DNA from: JBGAHD01 sp044226395
GTDB lineage: Bacteria > Pseudomonadota > Gammaproteobacteria > Xanthomonadales > Ahniellaceae
Assembly: GCA_044226395.1 (NCBI GenBank)
Contig: JBGAHD010000002.1
Location: 124,001 to 188,000 of the forward strand
Reading direction: 5' to 3'
DNA length: 64,000 nt
The position numbers and the translations under genes are program-made. How positions within the stretch are numbered: the stretch's first letter is position 1; the number at the start of each line of letters is the position of its first letter. A model generated the notes under the pieces. It was given only the letters and a program-made list of their open reading frames with translations. It had not been told where the DNA came from and did no database searches. Positions 47,673 through 56,563 of this stretch are shown here, one piece after another.

Positions 47673-47757
47673 GTCGCGAACCGCTCGAGATGGATGGGCG
47701 GTCCAGCGAGTTGGGAATGCGCTCGGGTTGATGCGCTAAGCGCCTGCCCATCTTGGT

Positions 47758-47790
47758 GAGCCCGCAAGTCATCGGCAATGACACGGGCTC
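47758..47790. terminator. Imperfect hairpin between convergent genes
   Basis: GAGCCCG (47758-47764) pairs with CGGGCTC (47784-47790), and GTCAT/ATGAC form an inner stem. It lies between the DUF11 gene stop (47672) and the MacB-like stop (47793). No T-run, so termination is only probable. Confidence 0.45.
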
Positions 47791-47792
47791 GC

Positions 47793-49022
47793 CTACTCCC
47801 GCCGCAACGCCACGATCGGATCCAACCGCGCCGCGCGCGCCGCGGGGTAGCTGCCAAATCCCAAGCCCACCAGCGCCGAGAATCCCATCGCCATCGCCGC
47901 GCCGCTCCAGGACACGCGCAGCGGAAAGTCGGCGAAGGTGGCGATGACGAAGGTGGCGGCGAGGCCGAGCGCCAGGCCGATGATGCCGCCGCTGGTCGAC
48001 AGCAGGGTCGACTCGAGCAGGAACTGATCGCGGATGTCGCGATGGCGCGCGCCCACGGCCATGCGCAGGCCGATCTCGCGCGTGCGTTCGCTGACCGAGA
48101 CCAGCATGATGTTCATGATCCCGATGCCGCCAACGATCAGCGCGATGCCGGCGACCGCCGCGAGCAGCGCGCTCAAGGCGCGCAAGGCATCGGTGCGCGC
48201 GCTGATGAACTGCGCGAGGTCGCGCACGGTGAAGTCGCTTTCGGCGCTGGCGCGCAGTTGATGCGATTGCCGCAGGATGCGCGTGGCCTGGCGTTGCAGG
48301 CCGGTGAGTTGGTCGGCGCTGGGCGCGCGGATGATCAGGCTCGACACGGCATCGGACACGATCTGCCCGCCGCCCAGGATGCGCCGTTGCGCGGTCGACA
48401 GCGGCACCATCAGGACATTGTCCTGGTCCTGGCCGAAGGCGCCGCGACCACGCACGGCGAGTTCGCCGACGATCTGCACGGGCACGCGATTGACACGCAC
48501 GGTCTTGCCCAGCGGCGAGGCTTGGCCGAACAGTTCCTCGCGCAAGGAGGCGCCGATCAAGCCCACGCGCAGCGCGCCGCGCTCGTCTTCGGCGTTCAAC
48601 CAGCGACCGGTGGCGAGACCGAGACTCGTCAGCGTCGGATAGTTCGCGCTCACGCCTTGCACCTGTGTCGACCAGTTGCGACCGCCGTAGAGCACTTGCC
48701 CCGCGCCACTGGCTTGCCCGGCCACCATGGAATTTCCCAAGCCCGCGCGCAAGGCGGCCAGATCGCGACTGGTGAGCGAAACGCGCGAGCCTTCGCCCAA
48801 GGCGACCGGTCCGTTGCGCGCAACACCCGGGGTGATCGTCAGCAAGTTGGTACCGAGATTGCCGATGACTTCATCGATGCGCGCGGTGGCGCCGGCGCCG
48901 ATGCTCATCATCGCCACCAGCGAGGCCACGCCGATGATTACGCCCAGCGCGGTCAGCGTGCTGCGCAGGCGATTGGCGCCGAGCGCTTCGAGCGCGGAAC
49001 GCAGCAGGTCCTCAGGCCGCAT
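47793..49022 (-). CDS. MacB-type ABC transporter permease
   Basis: About 409 aa from ATG 49022. An N-terminal helix (TALGVIIGVASLVAMMSIGA), a large periplasmic MacB-PCD domain (about 45-255) and three C-terminal helices of the FtsX domain (LRALSALLAAVAGIALIVGG, IGLALGLAATFVIATF, MAMGFSALVGLGF) make it a standard MacB-like permease with its ATPase on a separate polypeptide. It overlaps the ATPase gene by 11 bp. It probably exports a peptide, siderophore or antibiotic through an outer-membrane channel not in this window. Confidence 0.94.
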   Translation of the reverse strand: MRPEDLLRSALEALGANRLRSTLTALGVIIGVASLVAMMSIGAGATARIDEVIGNLGTNLLTITPGVARNGPVALGEGSRVSLTSRDLAALRAGLGNSMVAGQASGAGQVLYGGRNWSTQVQGVSANYPTLTSLGLATGRWLNAEDERGALRVGLIGASLREELFGQASPLGKTVRVNRVPVQIVGELAVRGRGAFGQDQDNVLMVPLSTAQRRILGGGQIVSDAVSSLIIRAPSADQLTGLQRQATRILRQSHQLRASAESDFTVRDLAQFISARTDALRALSALLAAVAGIALIVGGIGIMNIMLVSVSERTREIGLRMAVGARHRDIRDQFLLESTLLSTSGGIIGLALGLAATFVIATFADFPLRVSWSGAAMAMGFSALVGLGFGSYPAARAARLDPIVALRRE

Positions 49023-49716
49023 GGTCGACTCGCTCGGGCGCCGAATCCGACACCACCACGCCATCGCGGAACCGAATCAAGCGTTGCGCGCGCGCACCGA
49101 TCTGGTCGTCATGCGTGACCAGCACCAGGGTCGCGCCTTCGCGATGCAGATCGACGAGCAGATCCATCACGCGCGCGCCATTGTCGCTGTCGAGCGCACC
49201 GGTCGGTTCATCGGCCAGCAGCAAGGGCGGACGCATGGCGATGGCGCGCGCGATCGCGACGCGCTGCATCTGACCGCCGGAGAGTTCATTGGGCATGCTC
49301 ATCGCGCGATCGGCCAGGCCCACGCGCGACAGGGCTTCGAGCGCTTGCTCGCGTCGCTTGGCCAAGGGAATGCCGGCGTAAACCATCGGCAAGGTGACGC
49401 TGTTGATCACGGGCGAGCGTTGCAGCAACTGGAATTGTTGAAACACCATGCCGATGCGTTGATTGCGGATCGCGGCGAGCTCGTCGTCGGACAAGCGCGC
49501 CACGTCCTCGCCTTGCAAGAGATAACGTCCGCCCGTGGGACGATCGAGACAGCCCAGCACATTGAGCAAGGTCGACTTGCCGCAACCTGACGGGCCCATG
49601 ATCGACACGAACTGCCCTTGCGGAATGTCGAGCGTCACATCCTTGAGCGCCACGGTCAGATGCTGACCCCACGTGTACGTGCGGTTGATCTGCTGCAAGC
49701 GAATGAGCGGAGTCAT
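49012..49716 (-). CDS. MacB/LolD-type ABC transporter ATPase
   Basis: A 234-aa ATPase with Walker A GPSGCGKS (41-48), Q-loop FQQFQLL, signature LSGGQ and Walker B LLLADEPTGALD. ATG 49716 overlaps the adaptor stop (ATGA). It energises the permease encoded directly downstream. Confidence 0.95.
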   Translation of the reverse strand: MTPLIRLQQINRTYTWGQHLTVALKDVTLDIPQGQFVSIMGPSGCGKSTLLNVLGCLDRPTGGRYLLQGEDVARLSDDELAAIRNQRIGMVFQQFQLLQRSPVINSVTLPMVYAGIPLAKRREQALEALSRVGLADRAMSMPNELSGGQMQRVAIARAIAMRPPLLLADEPTGALDSDNGARVMDLLVDLHREGATLVLVTHDDQIGARAQRLIRFRDGVVVSDSAPERVDHAA

Positions 49717-51122
49717 GGCGCCTTGCCCACGCGGAAGCCGCCGACGATGCGCGCCTCGGCCGGCAGTTGCTCGCGCGCGATCACGGCGAAGTTGGCGTCC
49801 TGCGCCAGCACCGGTGCCGCGCGCGCGGTGATCACGCCGGTCTTGTCGTCGACCACGAAGTAGCGCACCGTGCCATCGACTGCTTCGCCCAGGCGCGCGC
49901 GCAGCAGATCGATCTGTGTCTGCACCGGCGCGTCGAACTGCGGACGCAACGTGACCAAGGCGGCGGCCATGGTCGCGCGCGGACCATTGCCGTTGTTCAT
50001 GCCACCCATCATCGCGCGGCGCAGGCGTTGCGAGAGCGTGTCGATGGCGCTGTTGGGCACACCGGCCGCGCGCAGGCTCGCCACGGTATTGTCGAGGCTG
50101 CCATCGGGCAGCCAACGCACACTCGCCGGCGGTTCCAGCGCGGCGGCTTGTAGGGGAATCTTCCAGCCTTCGGCGCTGGCATCGAGCGCGATGTCGACGT
50201 TCGCGGTCATGCCGGGGAACAAGCGCCGATCGGGATTGCTCGCCGCCAGTACGACCGTGTACGTGACGACGTTCTGCAAGGTCGTGGCATTGCGACGGAT
50301 CTGGCGCACTTGGCCTTGAAAGCGCTCGCCAGGAAAGGCATCGACGGTGAAGCTCGCGCTTTGTCCTTCGCGCAGATGACCGACGTCGGCTTCGTCGACA
50401 TCGACTTCGATCTGGATATCGGACAGATCTCGCGCGATGGTGAAGAGTTCGGGCGTCTGAAAGCCCGCCGTCACGGTCTGGCCAATATTGACCAAGCGAT
50501 TGATCACGGTGCCGGCGACGGGCGCGCGGATTTCGGTGTGGGCCAGGTCGACTTTCGCCGAGGACAGGGCCGCGCCTTGCTGCGCCACTTGCGCGTCCGC
50601 CGCGCGCGCCTGTGCTTGCGCGCTGGTGAGTCGCGCGCGCGCTTGTTGCTCGGTGGCGCGCGCGCTGTCGAGATCGGTGTCCGAGAGCAGTTGGCGCGCA
50701 TGCACTTGCTCGGCGCGGTGCAGCTTGATCGCGGCGTCGTTGGCGGCGGCTTCGGCCTCGCCGATGGCGGCGTGCGTGGCGGCGGCATTGGCTTCGGCCG
50801 CTTGCAGGCGCGCGGTGGCCTCGGCCAGTCGCGCATTGAGCGCGGAAGGGTCGATGCGCGCGATCAATTGACCGGCGCTGACGTCAGCGTTGAAGTCGGC
50901 GTAGATCTCGGCGATCTTGCCCGAGACCTCGGCGCCGACCGAGATCATCTCGCGCGCGGCGATGCGGCCGGTGGCGCTGACCTGCGGCTCGATGCGACCC
51001 AGACTGACTTCGACCAAGGTCGGCTGCGGCGCGCGCGTGCCGCGCCCGAACCACCACAGCAATCCCACGGCGATCACCACGATCGGGATCCAGTATCGTG
51101 CGCGCGGCCATGCCAGTTTCAT
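49713..51122 (-). CDS. MacA-type periplasmic adaptor (HlyD family)
   Basis: A 469-aa protein starting at ATG 51122. One N-terminal helix (about 11-25), a barrel-sandwich region (SATGRIAAREMISVGAEVSG), a long coiled coil (about 90-190, Ala/Gln-rich), and the second lipoyl half (TEIRAPVAGTVINRLVNIGQ) are clear. Residues about 350-450 form an extra C-terminal domain with MMGGMNNGNG. It is the first gene of the pump operon and divergent from the two-component genes. Confidence 0.93.
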   Translation of the reverse strand: MKLAWPRARYWIPIVVIAVGLLWWFGRGTRAPQPTLVEVSLGRIEPQVSATGRIAAREMISVGAEVSGKIAEIYADFNADVSAGQLIARIDPSALNARLAEATARLQAAEANAAATHAAIGEAEAAANDAAIKLHRAEQVHARQLLSDTDLDSARATEQQARARLTSAQAQARAADAQVAQQGAALSSAKVDLAHTEIRAPVAGTVINRLVNIGQTVTAGFQTPELFTIARDLSDIQIEVDVDEADVGHLREGQSASFTVDAFPGERFQGQVRQIRRNATTLQNVVTYTVVLAASNPDRRLFPGMTANVDIALDASAEGWKIPLQAAALEPPASVRWLPDGSLDNTVASLRAAGVPNSAIDTLSQRLRRAMMGGMNNGNGPRATMAAALVTLRPQFDAPVQTQIDLLRARLGEAVDGTVRYFVVDDKTGVITARAAPVLAQDANFAVIAREQLPAEARIVGGFRVGKAP

Positions 51123-51389
51123 CGATCGTGCTCCGGGTTCGCGGTTGAGCTGGACGATCGCGCCCGGCGAGCCGAAGGTCGCGGGACATGCACGAGCCGG
51201 TGTCATTGTGCTGGGGAGTACAGGACACACACGCCACTCGTGACCGGCGCGCGCGGGCGCGACCGTCCATGGCTCGAAGCTTGGCCACGCGCGTGTAAGC
51301 CGCCTGCGGCGTGTGTCAGCGCGCGTCGGGCGGCGTAAAGGTTTGTAAGGACGGATGCCCGCGTCGCGCGTCTGCGCCACAATCGCCGC

Positions 51390-52061
51390 ATGGCGCTGTT
51401 GCTGATCGATGACGATGTCGAGCTGTGCCGCCTGCTGCGCGACTATCTGCGCACCGAAGGCTTCGAGCTCGAAGTGCTGCATGCGTTCGATGCGCAGGCC
51501 TACGCGCGCCTGGCGCCCACGACCGAACTGATCGTGCTCGATGTCGGCCTGCCCGGCATGAATGGCTTCGACGTGCTGCGTCATCTGCGGCGCGACAGCG
51601 CGGTGCCGGTGATCATGCTGACCGCGCGCGGCGATGACGTCGATCGCATCGTCGGCCTGGAACTGGGCGCCGATGACTATCTGCCCAAGCCCTGCAATCC
51701 GCGCGAACTGGCCGCGCGCATTCGCGCGATTCTGCGACGCGCCGCGGGCACGGTGACGGCGGCCGAGGCCGAGCGGCTGCAAGTCGCCGGCGTCGAACTC
51801 AACCCGGCCGCGCGTACCGTGCGCATGAATGGCCAGGACATCGAGACCACCAGCACCGAGTTCAACGTGCTCGAACGCCTAATGCGCGATGCCGGCCGCG
51901 TCGTGCCCAAGGATGTGCTCTCGCGCGACGCGTTGGGCCGTCGCCTGCAACCCTTCGATCGCGCCATCGACATGCATGTGAGCAGTCTGCGCCGCAAGCT
52001 TGGCGAGCAACGCGTGCGCACCGTGCGCGGCGTCGGCTACCAGTTCAGCACGGAGGCCTGA
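51390..52061 (+). CDS. OmpR/CpxR-like response regulator
   Basis: A 223-aa protein. The receiver domain has D51 as phosphoacceptor (VLDVGLPG), acidic residues at 7-9, T78 and K100. The OmpR winged helix (about 128-222) ends VRTVRGVGYQFSTEA. The 267 bp shared with the divergent MacA-type gene probably hold its operator, so it likely controls the pump. The kinase gene follows at once. Confidence 0.95.
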   Translation: MALLLIDDDVELCRLLRDYLRTEGFELEVLHAFDAQAYARLAPTTELIVLDVGLPGMNGFDVLRHLRRDSAVPVIMLTARGDDVDRIVGLELGADDYLPKPCNPRELAARIRAILRRAAGTVTAAEAERLQVAGVELNPAARTVRMNGQDIETTSTEFNVLERLMRDAGRVVPKDVLSRDALGRRLQPFDRAIDMHVSSLRRKLGEQRVRTVRGVGYQFSTEA

Positions 52062-52062
52062 G

Positions 52063-53436
52063 ATGCCGAGTCTGTTCTGGCGCTTGTTCTTCGGGCTGTG
52101 GTTGGGCAGTGGATTTCTGTTGGTCGGCAGCGGCTGGCTGATTCGCGAAGTCACGCAGCGCGAATTGCCGGTGGAAGTGCGTCGTCATGTCGAAGGCTTC
52201 GTCGCCGACATCGGCGCGGGCCTGGCCGATCTGCACGCGCGCGGCGATCTCGCCACGGTCGACGCGCGCCTGGCGAGCATGCGCGAAGGCGATCGCATGC
52301 CGGCGCTGCTGCTGTCGAGCGACGGCCGCGTGTTGGCCGGCGGTGAAGTGCCCGAGTGGGCGCGGCAACGCTTGAGCGAACACGGCGACGCGCGCTACGG
52401 CCTGTCCGCGCGCAACGAACCCGACGACACGCGCATCGCGCTGCTCGCCGTGCGCGCGAGCAATGGCACGCCGTATGAGTTCATCGCGCGCATGCATGAT
52501 CCCCGGTTGACGGGCTTCAGTTCGCTGTGGCCTTGGGGATTGCGCTTGCTCGGCTCGATCGTGCTCGCCGGCTTGCTCAGCGCTTGGGCCGTGCGACGCA
52601 TGATGTCGCCGCTGCGCGTGCTCAGCGCCGCCGCGCGACGCGTGGCCGAAGGCGATCTGACCACGCGCGTGACGCCGCAACTGGGTCGCGATCACGCGGC
52701 CTACGCGCGACTCGCCGCCGATTTCGATGACATGACCGCGCGACTCGAAACCCTGATCGGTTCGCAGCAACGCCTCATGCGCGATGTCTCGCACGAACTG
52801 CGCTCGCCGCTGGCGCGCATTCGCGTGGCGCTGGAACTGGCGCGTCTGAGTCAGCCCGATAGCACGGCCCTGCACCAGATCGAGCGCGACGCCGATCGCA
52901 TGGATGCGCTGATTGGCGAGATCCTCGTGCTCGCGCGCTTGGAGAGTCGCGAACGCCGCTTGCCGCAGGAACCCGTGGCCCTGGGCCTATTGATCGACGA
53001 GATCGCGCTCGACGCGCGGCTCGAGGCCGAACCGCGCCACGTTGGCATCGACACGCAAGGCACCACGGAGGGCTCGCTGATCGTCACCGGCGATCGCGAA
53101 CTGCTGCGTCGCGCGATCGAAAACTTGGTACGTAACGCGCTGCGCCACAGCCCCGCGGGCGCGAGCGTCGGCATCGCGACCGACGGCGACGAGTCCCGCG
53201 TGCGCGTGATCGTCAGCGATCAAGGGCCCGGCCTGCCCGAGGACATCCAACGTCATTTGTTCGAACCTTTCCGTCGTGGCAGCGGCGAACATGGCGAGGG
53301 CTCGGGCCTGGGTCTCGCTATCGCGCAGCGCGCGATCGTTCTGCACGGCGGCAAGCTCGAAGTGAGTTCGAGCACCGCCGGCACGCGCGTGACGATAGAT
53401 CTGCCCCGCGGCGCCGCGATCACGGATCAGGCGTAA
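52063..53436 (+). CDS. CpxA-like sensor histidine kinase
   Basis: A 457-aa kinase. GGAGG sits 6 nt before the ATG. Helices at about 8-27 and 158-177 flank a periplasmic sensor part (28-157); HAMP follows (about 178-230). The phosphorylated residue is H244 (DVSHELRSPL), and N (NLVRNALRHS), G1 (DQGPGLPED) and G2 (GEGSGLGLAI) boxes are intact. It overlaps the convergent hydrolase gene by 10 bp. Confidence 0.95.
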   Translation: MPSLFWRLFFGLWLGSGFLLVGSGWLIREVTQRELPVEVRRHVEGFVADIGAGLADLHARGDLATVDARLASMREGDRMPALLLSSDGRVLAGGEVPEWARQRLSEHGDARYGLSARNEPDDTRIALLAVRASNGTPYEFIARMHDPRLTGFSSLWPWGLRLLGSIVLAGLLSAWAVRRMMSPLRVLSAAARRVAEGDLTTRVTPQLGRDHAAYARLAADFDDMTARLETLIGSQQRLMRDVSHELRSPLARIRVALELARLSQPDSTALHQIERDADRMDALIGEILVLARLESRERRLPQEPVALGLLIDEIALDARLEAEPRHVGIDTQGTTEGSLIVTGDRELLRRAIENLVRNALRHSPAGASVGIATDGDESRVRVIVSDQGPGLPEDIQRHLFEPFRRGSGEHGEGSGLGLAIAQRAIVLHGGKLEVSSSTAGTRVTIDLPRGAAITDQA

Positions 53437-54395
53437 CTCGCCCAGAGGTCGCGCGCGGCCTGGGCCACGATGTCGGGATGTTCCTCGGGCCAGAACAACT
53501 TGGCCTCCGGCAATCGACGCACCCAGCGCAAGCCGCCCATCACGCGCGCCAGGTAATCGGGACTGTCCTTCGAGAAGATCGTGTCGGCCATGCCCCACAC
53601 CACGCCCACCGGCGCGCGATTGGCGCGCAACGTGGGTTCGATACCCGCCAGCGCATTGCGTTCCAGCGCGATGGCGTAAGCGTGCATCAGCGCCTTGCTG
53701 CGCGCGCTCGCGACGATGGGCGTGAAATAGGCCTCAAGTGCCTCGTCGGTGGGATGGCCCGGCACGCTGTAGCACATGCCGCCGATGCCTTCGGGCGAAC
53801 GCGCCAGCGCGTGATCGCGATGCCAAGGCACCAACCATTCGTCGACGAACCGGCCCTGCTTGGACAAGTCGATCACCGGCAGCAAGGCCGGTGGCGGGCT
53901 GTCGGTTTCGACATCGCAGTTGGTCAGCAGCAGGCTGCGCACGCGCTCGGGATGACGGGCAAGGAACAACTGCGCGATCGCGCCGCCGGAATCATTGGCG
54001 ATCAAGTCCACCGATTCGATATCGAGCGCCGCGAGCAGGGACTCGATCATCGCGAGCTGCCCTTCGGGACTGACGTCCGCGCCCTCGGCCACTTCGGTGT
54101 AGCCCAGCGCGAGGAAATCCGGCGCGATACAACGACGCTCGTCGGCCAGCCGCTCGATCGTGCCGCGCCACTGAAAGCCATTGAGCGGAAATCCGTGCAG
54201 GAACAGCGCGACGGGGCCGCGGCCGCGATCGAGATAGCTGATCTTGCCTTGAGGCGTGATTTGCGTGTGCCGTTCGCGATGGAATTGCGCGAGATCGAGC
54301 GCGGGCGCGCGCGAGGTCACGCTGGCGCAGGCCCCGAGTGAACCGAGCGCCAGCGTGCCCAGCGCGGCGCGTACGAAATGTCGTCGATTGATCAT
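53427..54395 (-). CDS. Lipoprotein alpha/beta hydrolase with Asp nucleophile (haloalkane-dehalogenase-like)
   Basis: About 322 aa from ATG 54395. The N-terminus has both a twin-arginine-like RRHFVRAALG and a lipobox LGAC (C23), so it is probably a lipoprotein, possibly Tat-exported. The oxyanion stretch LFLHGFPLNGFQW and the elbow LIANDSGGAI place D135 where haloalkane dehalogenases have their nucleophile rather than Ser. WGMADTIF and the late histidine (EEHPD) could complete the triad. Actual substrate unknown; many such proteins are esterases or epoxide hydrolases. Confidence 0.85.
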   Translation of the reverse strand: MINRRHFVRAALGTLALGSLGACASVTSRAPALDLAQFHRERHTQITPQGKISYLDRGRGPVALFLHGFPLNGFQWRGTIERLADERRCIAPDFLALGYTEVAEGADVSPEGQLAMIESLLAALDIESVDLIANDSGGAIAQLFLARHPERVRSLLLTNCDVETDSPPPALLPVIDLSKQGRFVDEWLVPWHRDHALARSPEGIGGMCYSVPGHPTDEALEAYFTPIVASARSKALMHAYAIALERNALAGIEPTLRANRAPVGVVWGMADTIFSKDSPDYLARVMGGLRWVRRLPEAKLFWPEEHPDIVAQAARDLWASYA

Positions 54396-54451
54396 GAAAG
54401 TCACGGTACGAGGCCAGTCAGTCAGCGCGGAATCGATGTTCGTCGTTCCGC

Positions 54452-54607
54452 TCACTTCGCCTCGGGCTGCGAGACCGACACATGCGCTTCCTTCAACTTG
54501 CGCGCGCAGTCATCGCAACACACTTCGACGGTCTTGCCGCCGATCTTGACTTGATAGGCCGAATCGTCAAGTTCGCAATCGCAGGCGGCGCAGGTTCGTT
54601 CGCTCAT
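54452..54607 (-). CDS. 51-aa Cys-rich (TRASH/YHS-like) protein
   Basis: A short gene: GGAG lies 6 nt before the ATG at 54607. The peptide starts MSERTCAACDCELDDSAYQV and continues with IGGKTVEVCCDDCARKL. The CxxC at 6-9 and CCxxC at 31-35 separated by a GGKTVEVCC strand resemble the TRASH/YHS treble-clef metal-binding fold. It is probably a small cytosolic metal or redox protein. The family match is by motif only. Confidence 0.7.
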   Translation of the reverse strand: MSERTCAACDCELDDSAYQVKIGGKTVEVCCDDCARKLKEAHVSVSQPEAK

Positions 54608-54765
54608 GGGAGGCTCCAGGTGATGTGGAGCGTATTGTGCGCGAACCGCGCGCCGGGGCTATCGGAATCTTTAGACGGTCGATCCCGCGCCGAACCCTGG
54701 CGGCGATGGGCGGTGACCGGCGTCGTTCGCCGGCGCACCGCCGTGGCGACGAGACGAGGCTCGCC

Positions 54766-56367
54766 CTACTCGAAACTGTTGGCGAACACGGCTTCGCGAA
54801 CGCCGAAGACGATGTGCGCGCGACCCGTCAGGTTTCCCGGGACGCCGGCGCCCGGGCTGCCCACGATCAGATCATCGACGCCATCGCCGTTGAAATCGCC
54901 GCGACCGCCCACGGCTCTGCCGGTGCTGTCACCGCCTCTTTCTCCGTCCATGCCGAAACCGTCGGTCGCGACGAGACTCGCCAACTGCACCGGCGCGCCG
55001 ATCGCAGCGGCCCGGCCAAGAATCAAGTAGGCGCGACCGGTGTCCGCGCCATCGGCGCGCGCCGCGCTGACCGCGCCGATGATCACATCGTCGAAGCCAT
55101 CGTCATTGACGTCGCCGGCGCTGGCGATCGCGCGACCCGACTGGTCCTGTTCGGTTTCGCCATCGATCTTGAAGCCCTCGGTGGCGGCCAGCGTGGTGAC
55201 GCCGATGCGCGCGCCGAAGCCCGCGGCCCGCCCGAACAGAAGGTAGCTGCGTCCCGCCGATGTTCTAGCGCCCGGGTCGGCATTGGTGGCGCCGATGAGA
55301 AGATCGTCCACGCCATCGCCGTTGACGTCGCCGGCGCCGCTGACCGCATCGCCGAAGTTGTCACCGGCGGCCTCGCCTTCGATCGTGAAGCCCGTGACGC
55401 CATCAAGATCGCGCAGGCGCAGCAGCGACGAAAACGCGGTGCTTCGACCAAAGACGACATGGGCCAGGCCGGTCCGCAAGTTATCCTGGCGGTCCGCATT
55501 GGGGGCGCCAATGATCACGTCGTCGATACCATCGCCGTTCACATCGCCCGCGGCGGCGGCCGAAGCGCCCGCGTTGTTGCCCGCGAACGCGCCATCGATC
55601 GCGAAGCCATTGACGCCGTCGAGCGAGGACAACAGCAACGGCGAGGCCACGGCGGTCGTGCGCCCAAACACCACGTAGGCGCGGCCCGAGTTCGTGCCAT
55701 TGGTGTCCGCCGTGCGCGTGCCGATGAGCATGTCGTCGATGCCATCGCCATTGACGTCGCCGGCGCTGCCCATCGCGGTGGCGATGCCATCGCCGGCGGT
55801 TTCGCCTTCGATGATGAAGCCCGCCTCGCCATTGAGACTCGCCAGCGCGAGCGTGGCCGGAAACACGCCGGCATGGCCGAACACGACGTAGGCGCGCCCG
55901 CGATCACCCGCGCCCGCGCCCGGGGCCGCGACGATGACGTCATCGAAGCCGTCATTGTTGACATCACCGGCGGCCGCCACGACGCGACCGGAGATATCGG
56001 CCGCGGCCTCGCCCTTGAGCGCGAAACCGTCGCTGCCGTTCAACGCGGACAAGGACAAGGACGGTGGCGCCGACGACCCGCGACCGAACACGACATAGCT
56101 CAGTCCCGCGTCGGCGCCGTTCGAGTCGGCGCCATCGGCGCCGATGATGACGTCATCGATGCCGTCGCCGTTGACGTCGCCCGCGCTGGCCACCGAAGAG
56201 CCGGCCCGATCCGCGTTGCGGTCACCGAGCAAGGCATAGCCGTTGTTGCCGTCGAGCGTCGCGAGCGCGACCGGCGAGCTTTGGGCATGGGCGCACGGTG
56301 TCACGCCTGCCGCGAGCGCGGCGAGCGCGAGGACCGACCGTGCGGTGGTACTGAGTCGAGGATTCAT
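54766..56367 (-). CDS. Secreted FG-GAP (integrin alpha-type) beta-propeller
   Basis: A 533-aa protein with a signal peptide (1-28, AHA/QS) and seven FG-GAP repeats of about 65 residues, each with AGDVNGDGIDDVIIGA-type Ca-binding loops and YVVFGR strands. The last repeat is followed by VFANSFE, similar to the DGFE endings of the DUF11 pair. It should fold as a seven-bladed propeller on the cell surface or outside. GGAG is 9 nt before the ATG. Confidence 0.93.
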   Translation of the reverse strand: MNPRLSTTARSVLALAALAAGVTPCAHAQSSPVALATLDGNNGYALLGDRNADRAGSSVASAGDVNGDGIDDVIIGADGADSNGADAGLSYVVFGRGSSAPPSLSLSALNGSDGFALKGEAAADISGRVVAAAGDVNNDGFDDVIVAAPGAGAGDRGRAYVVFGHAGVFPATLALASLNGEAGFIIEGETAGDGIATAMGSAGDVNGDGIDDMLIGTRTADTNGTNSGRAYVVFGRTTAVASPLLLSSLDGVNGFAIDGAFAGNNAGASAAAAGDVNGDGIDDVIIGAPNADRQDNLRTGLAHVVFGRSTAFSSLLRLRDLDGVTGFTIEGEAAGDNFGDAVSGAGDVNGDGVDDLLIGATNADPGARTSAGRSYLLFGRAAGFGARIGVTTLAATEGFKIDGETEQDQSGRAIASAGDVNDDGFDDVIIGAVSAARADGADTGRAYLILGRAAAIGAPVQLASLVATDGFGMDGERGGDSTGRAVGGRGDFNGDGVDDLIVGSPGAGVPGNLTGRAHIVFGVREAVFANSFE

Positions 56368-56563
56368 GAGGTCTTGCTCCGAACAAGGGGGCGCTGGCGA
56401 AACGCGATGGCGAGTGGGGATGAGGACAGTGTGTCGTGGCGACCGACGCCAGTCGCGGGGCCAGGGTCCCGACATGACGTGATTCACGGAAGGCTTTGAC
56501 TCGGATCCGCCTGCTTTCGGCTTGCGGGCTTGGATTTTTTCGGGACACGCGTCCCGAAACGGC

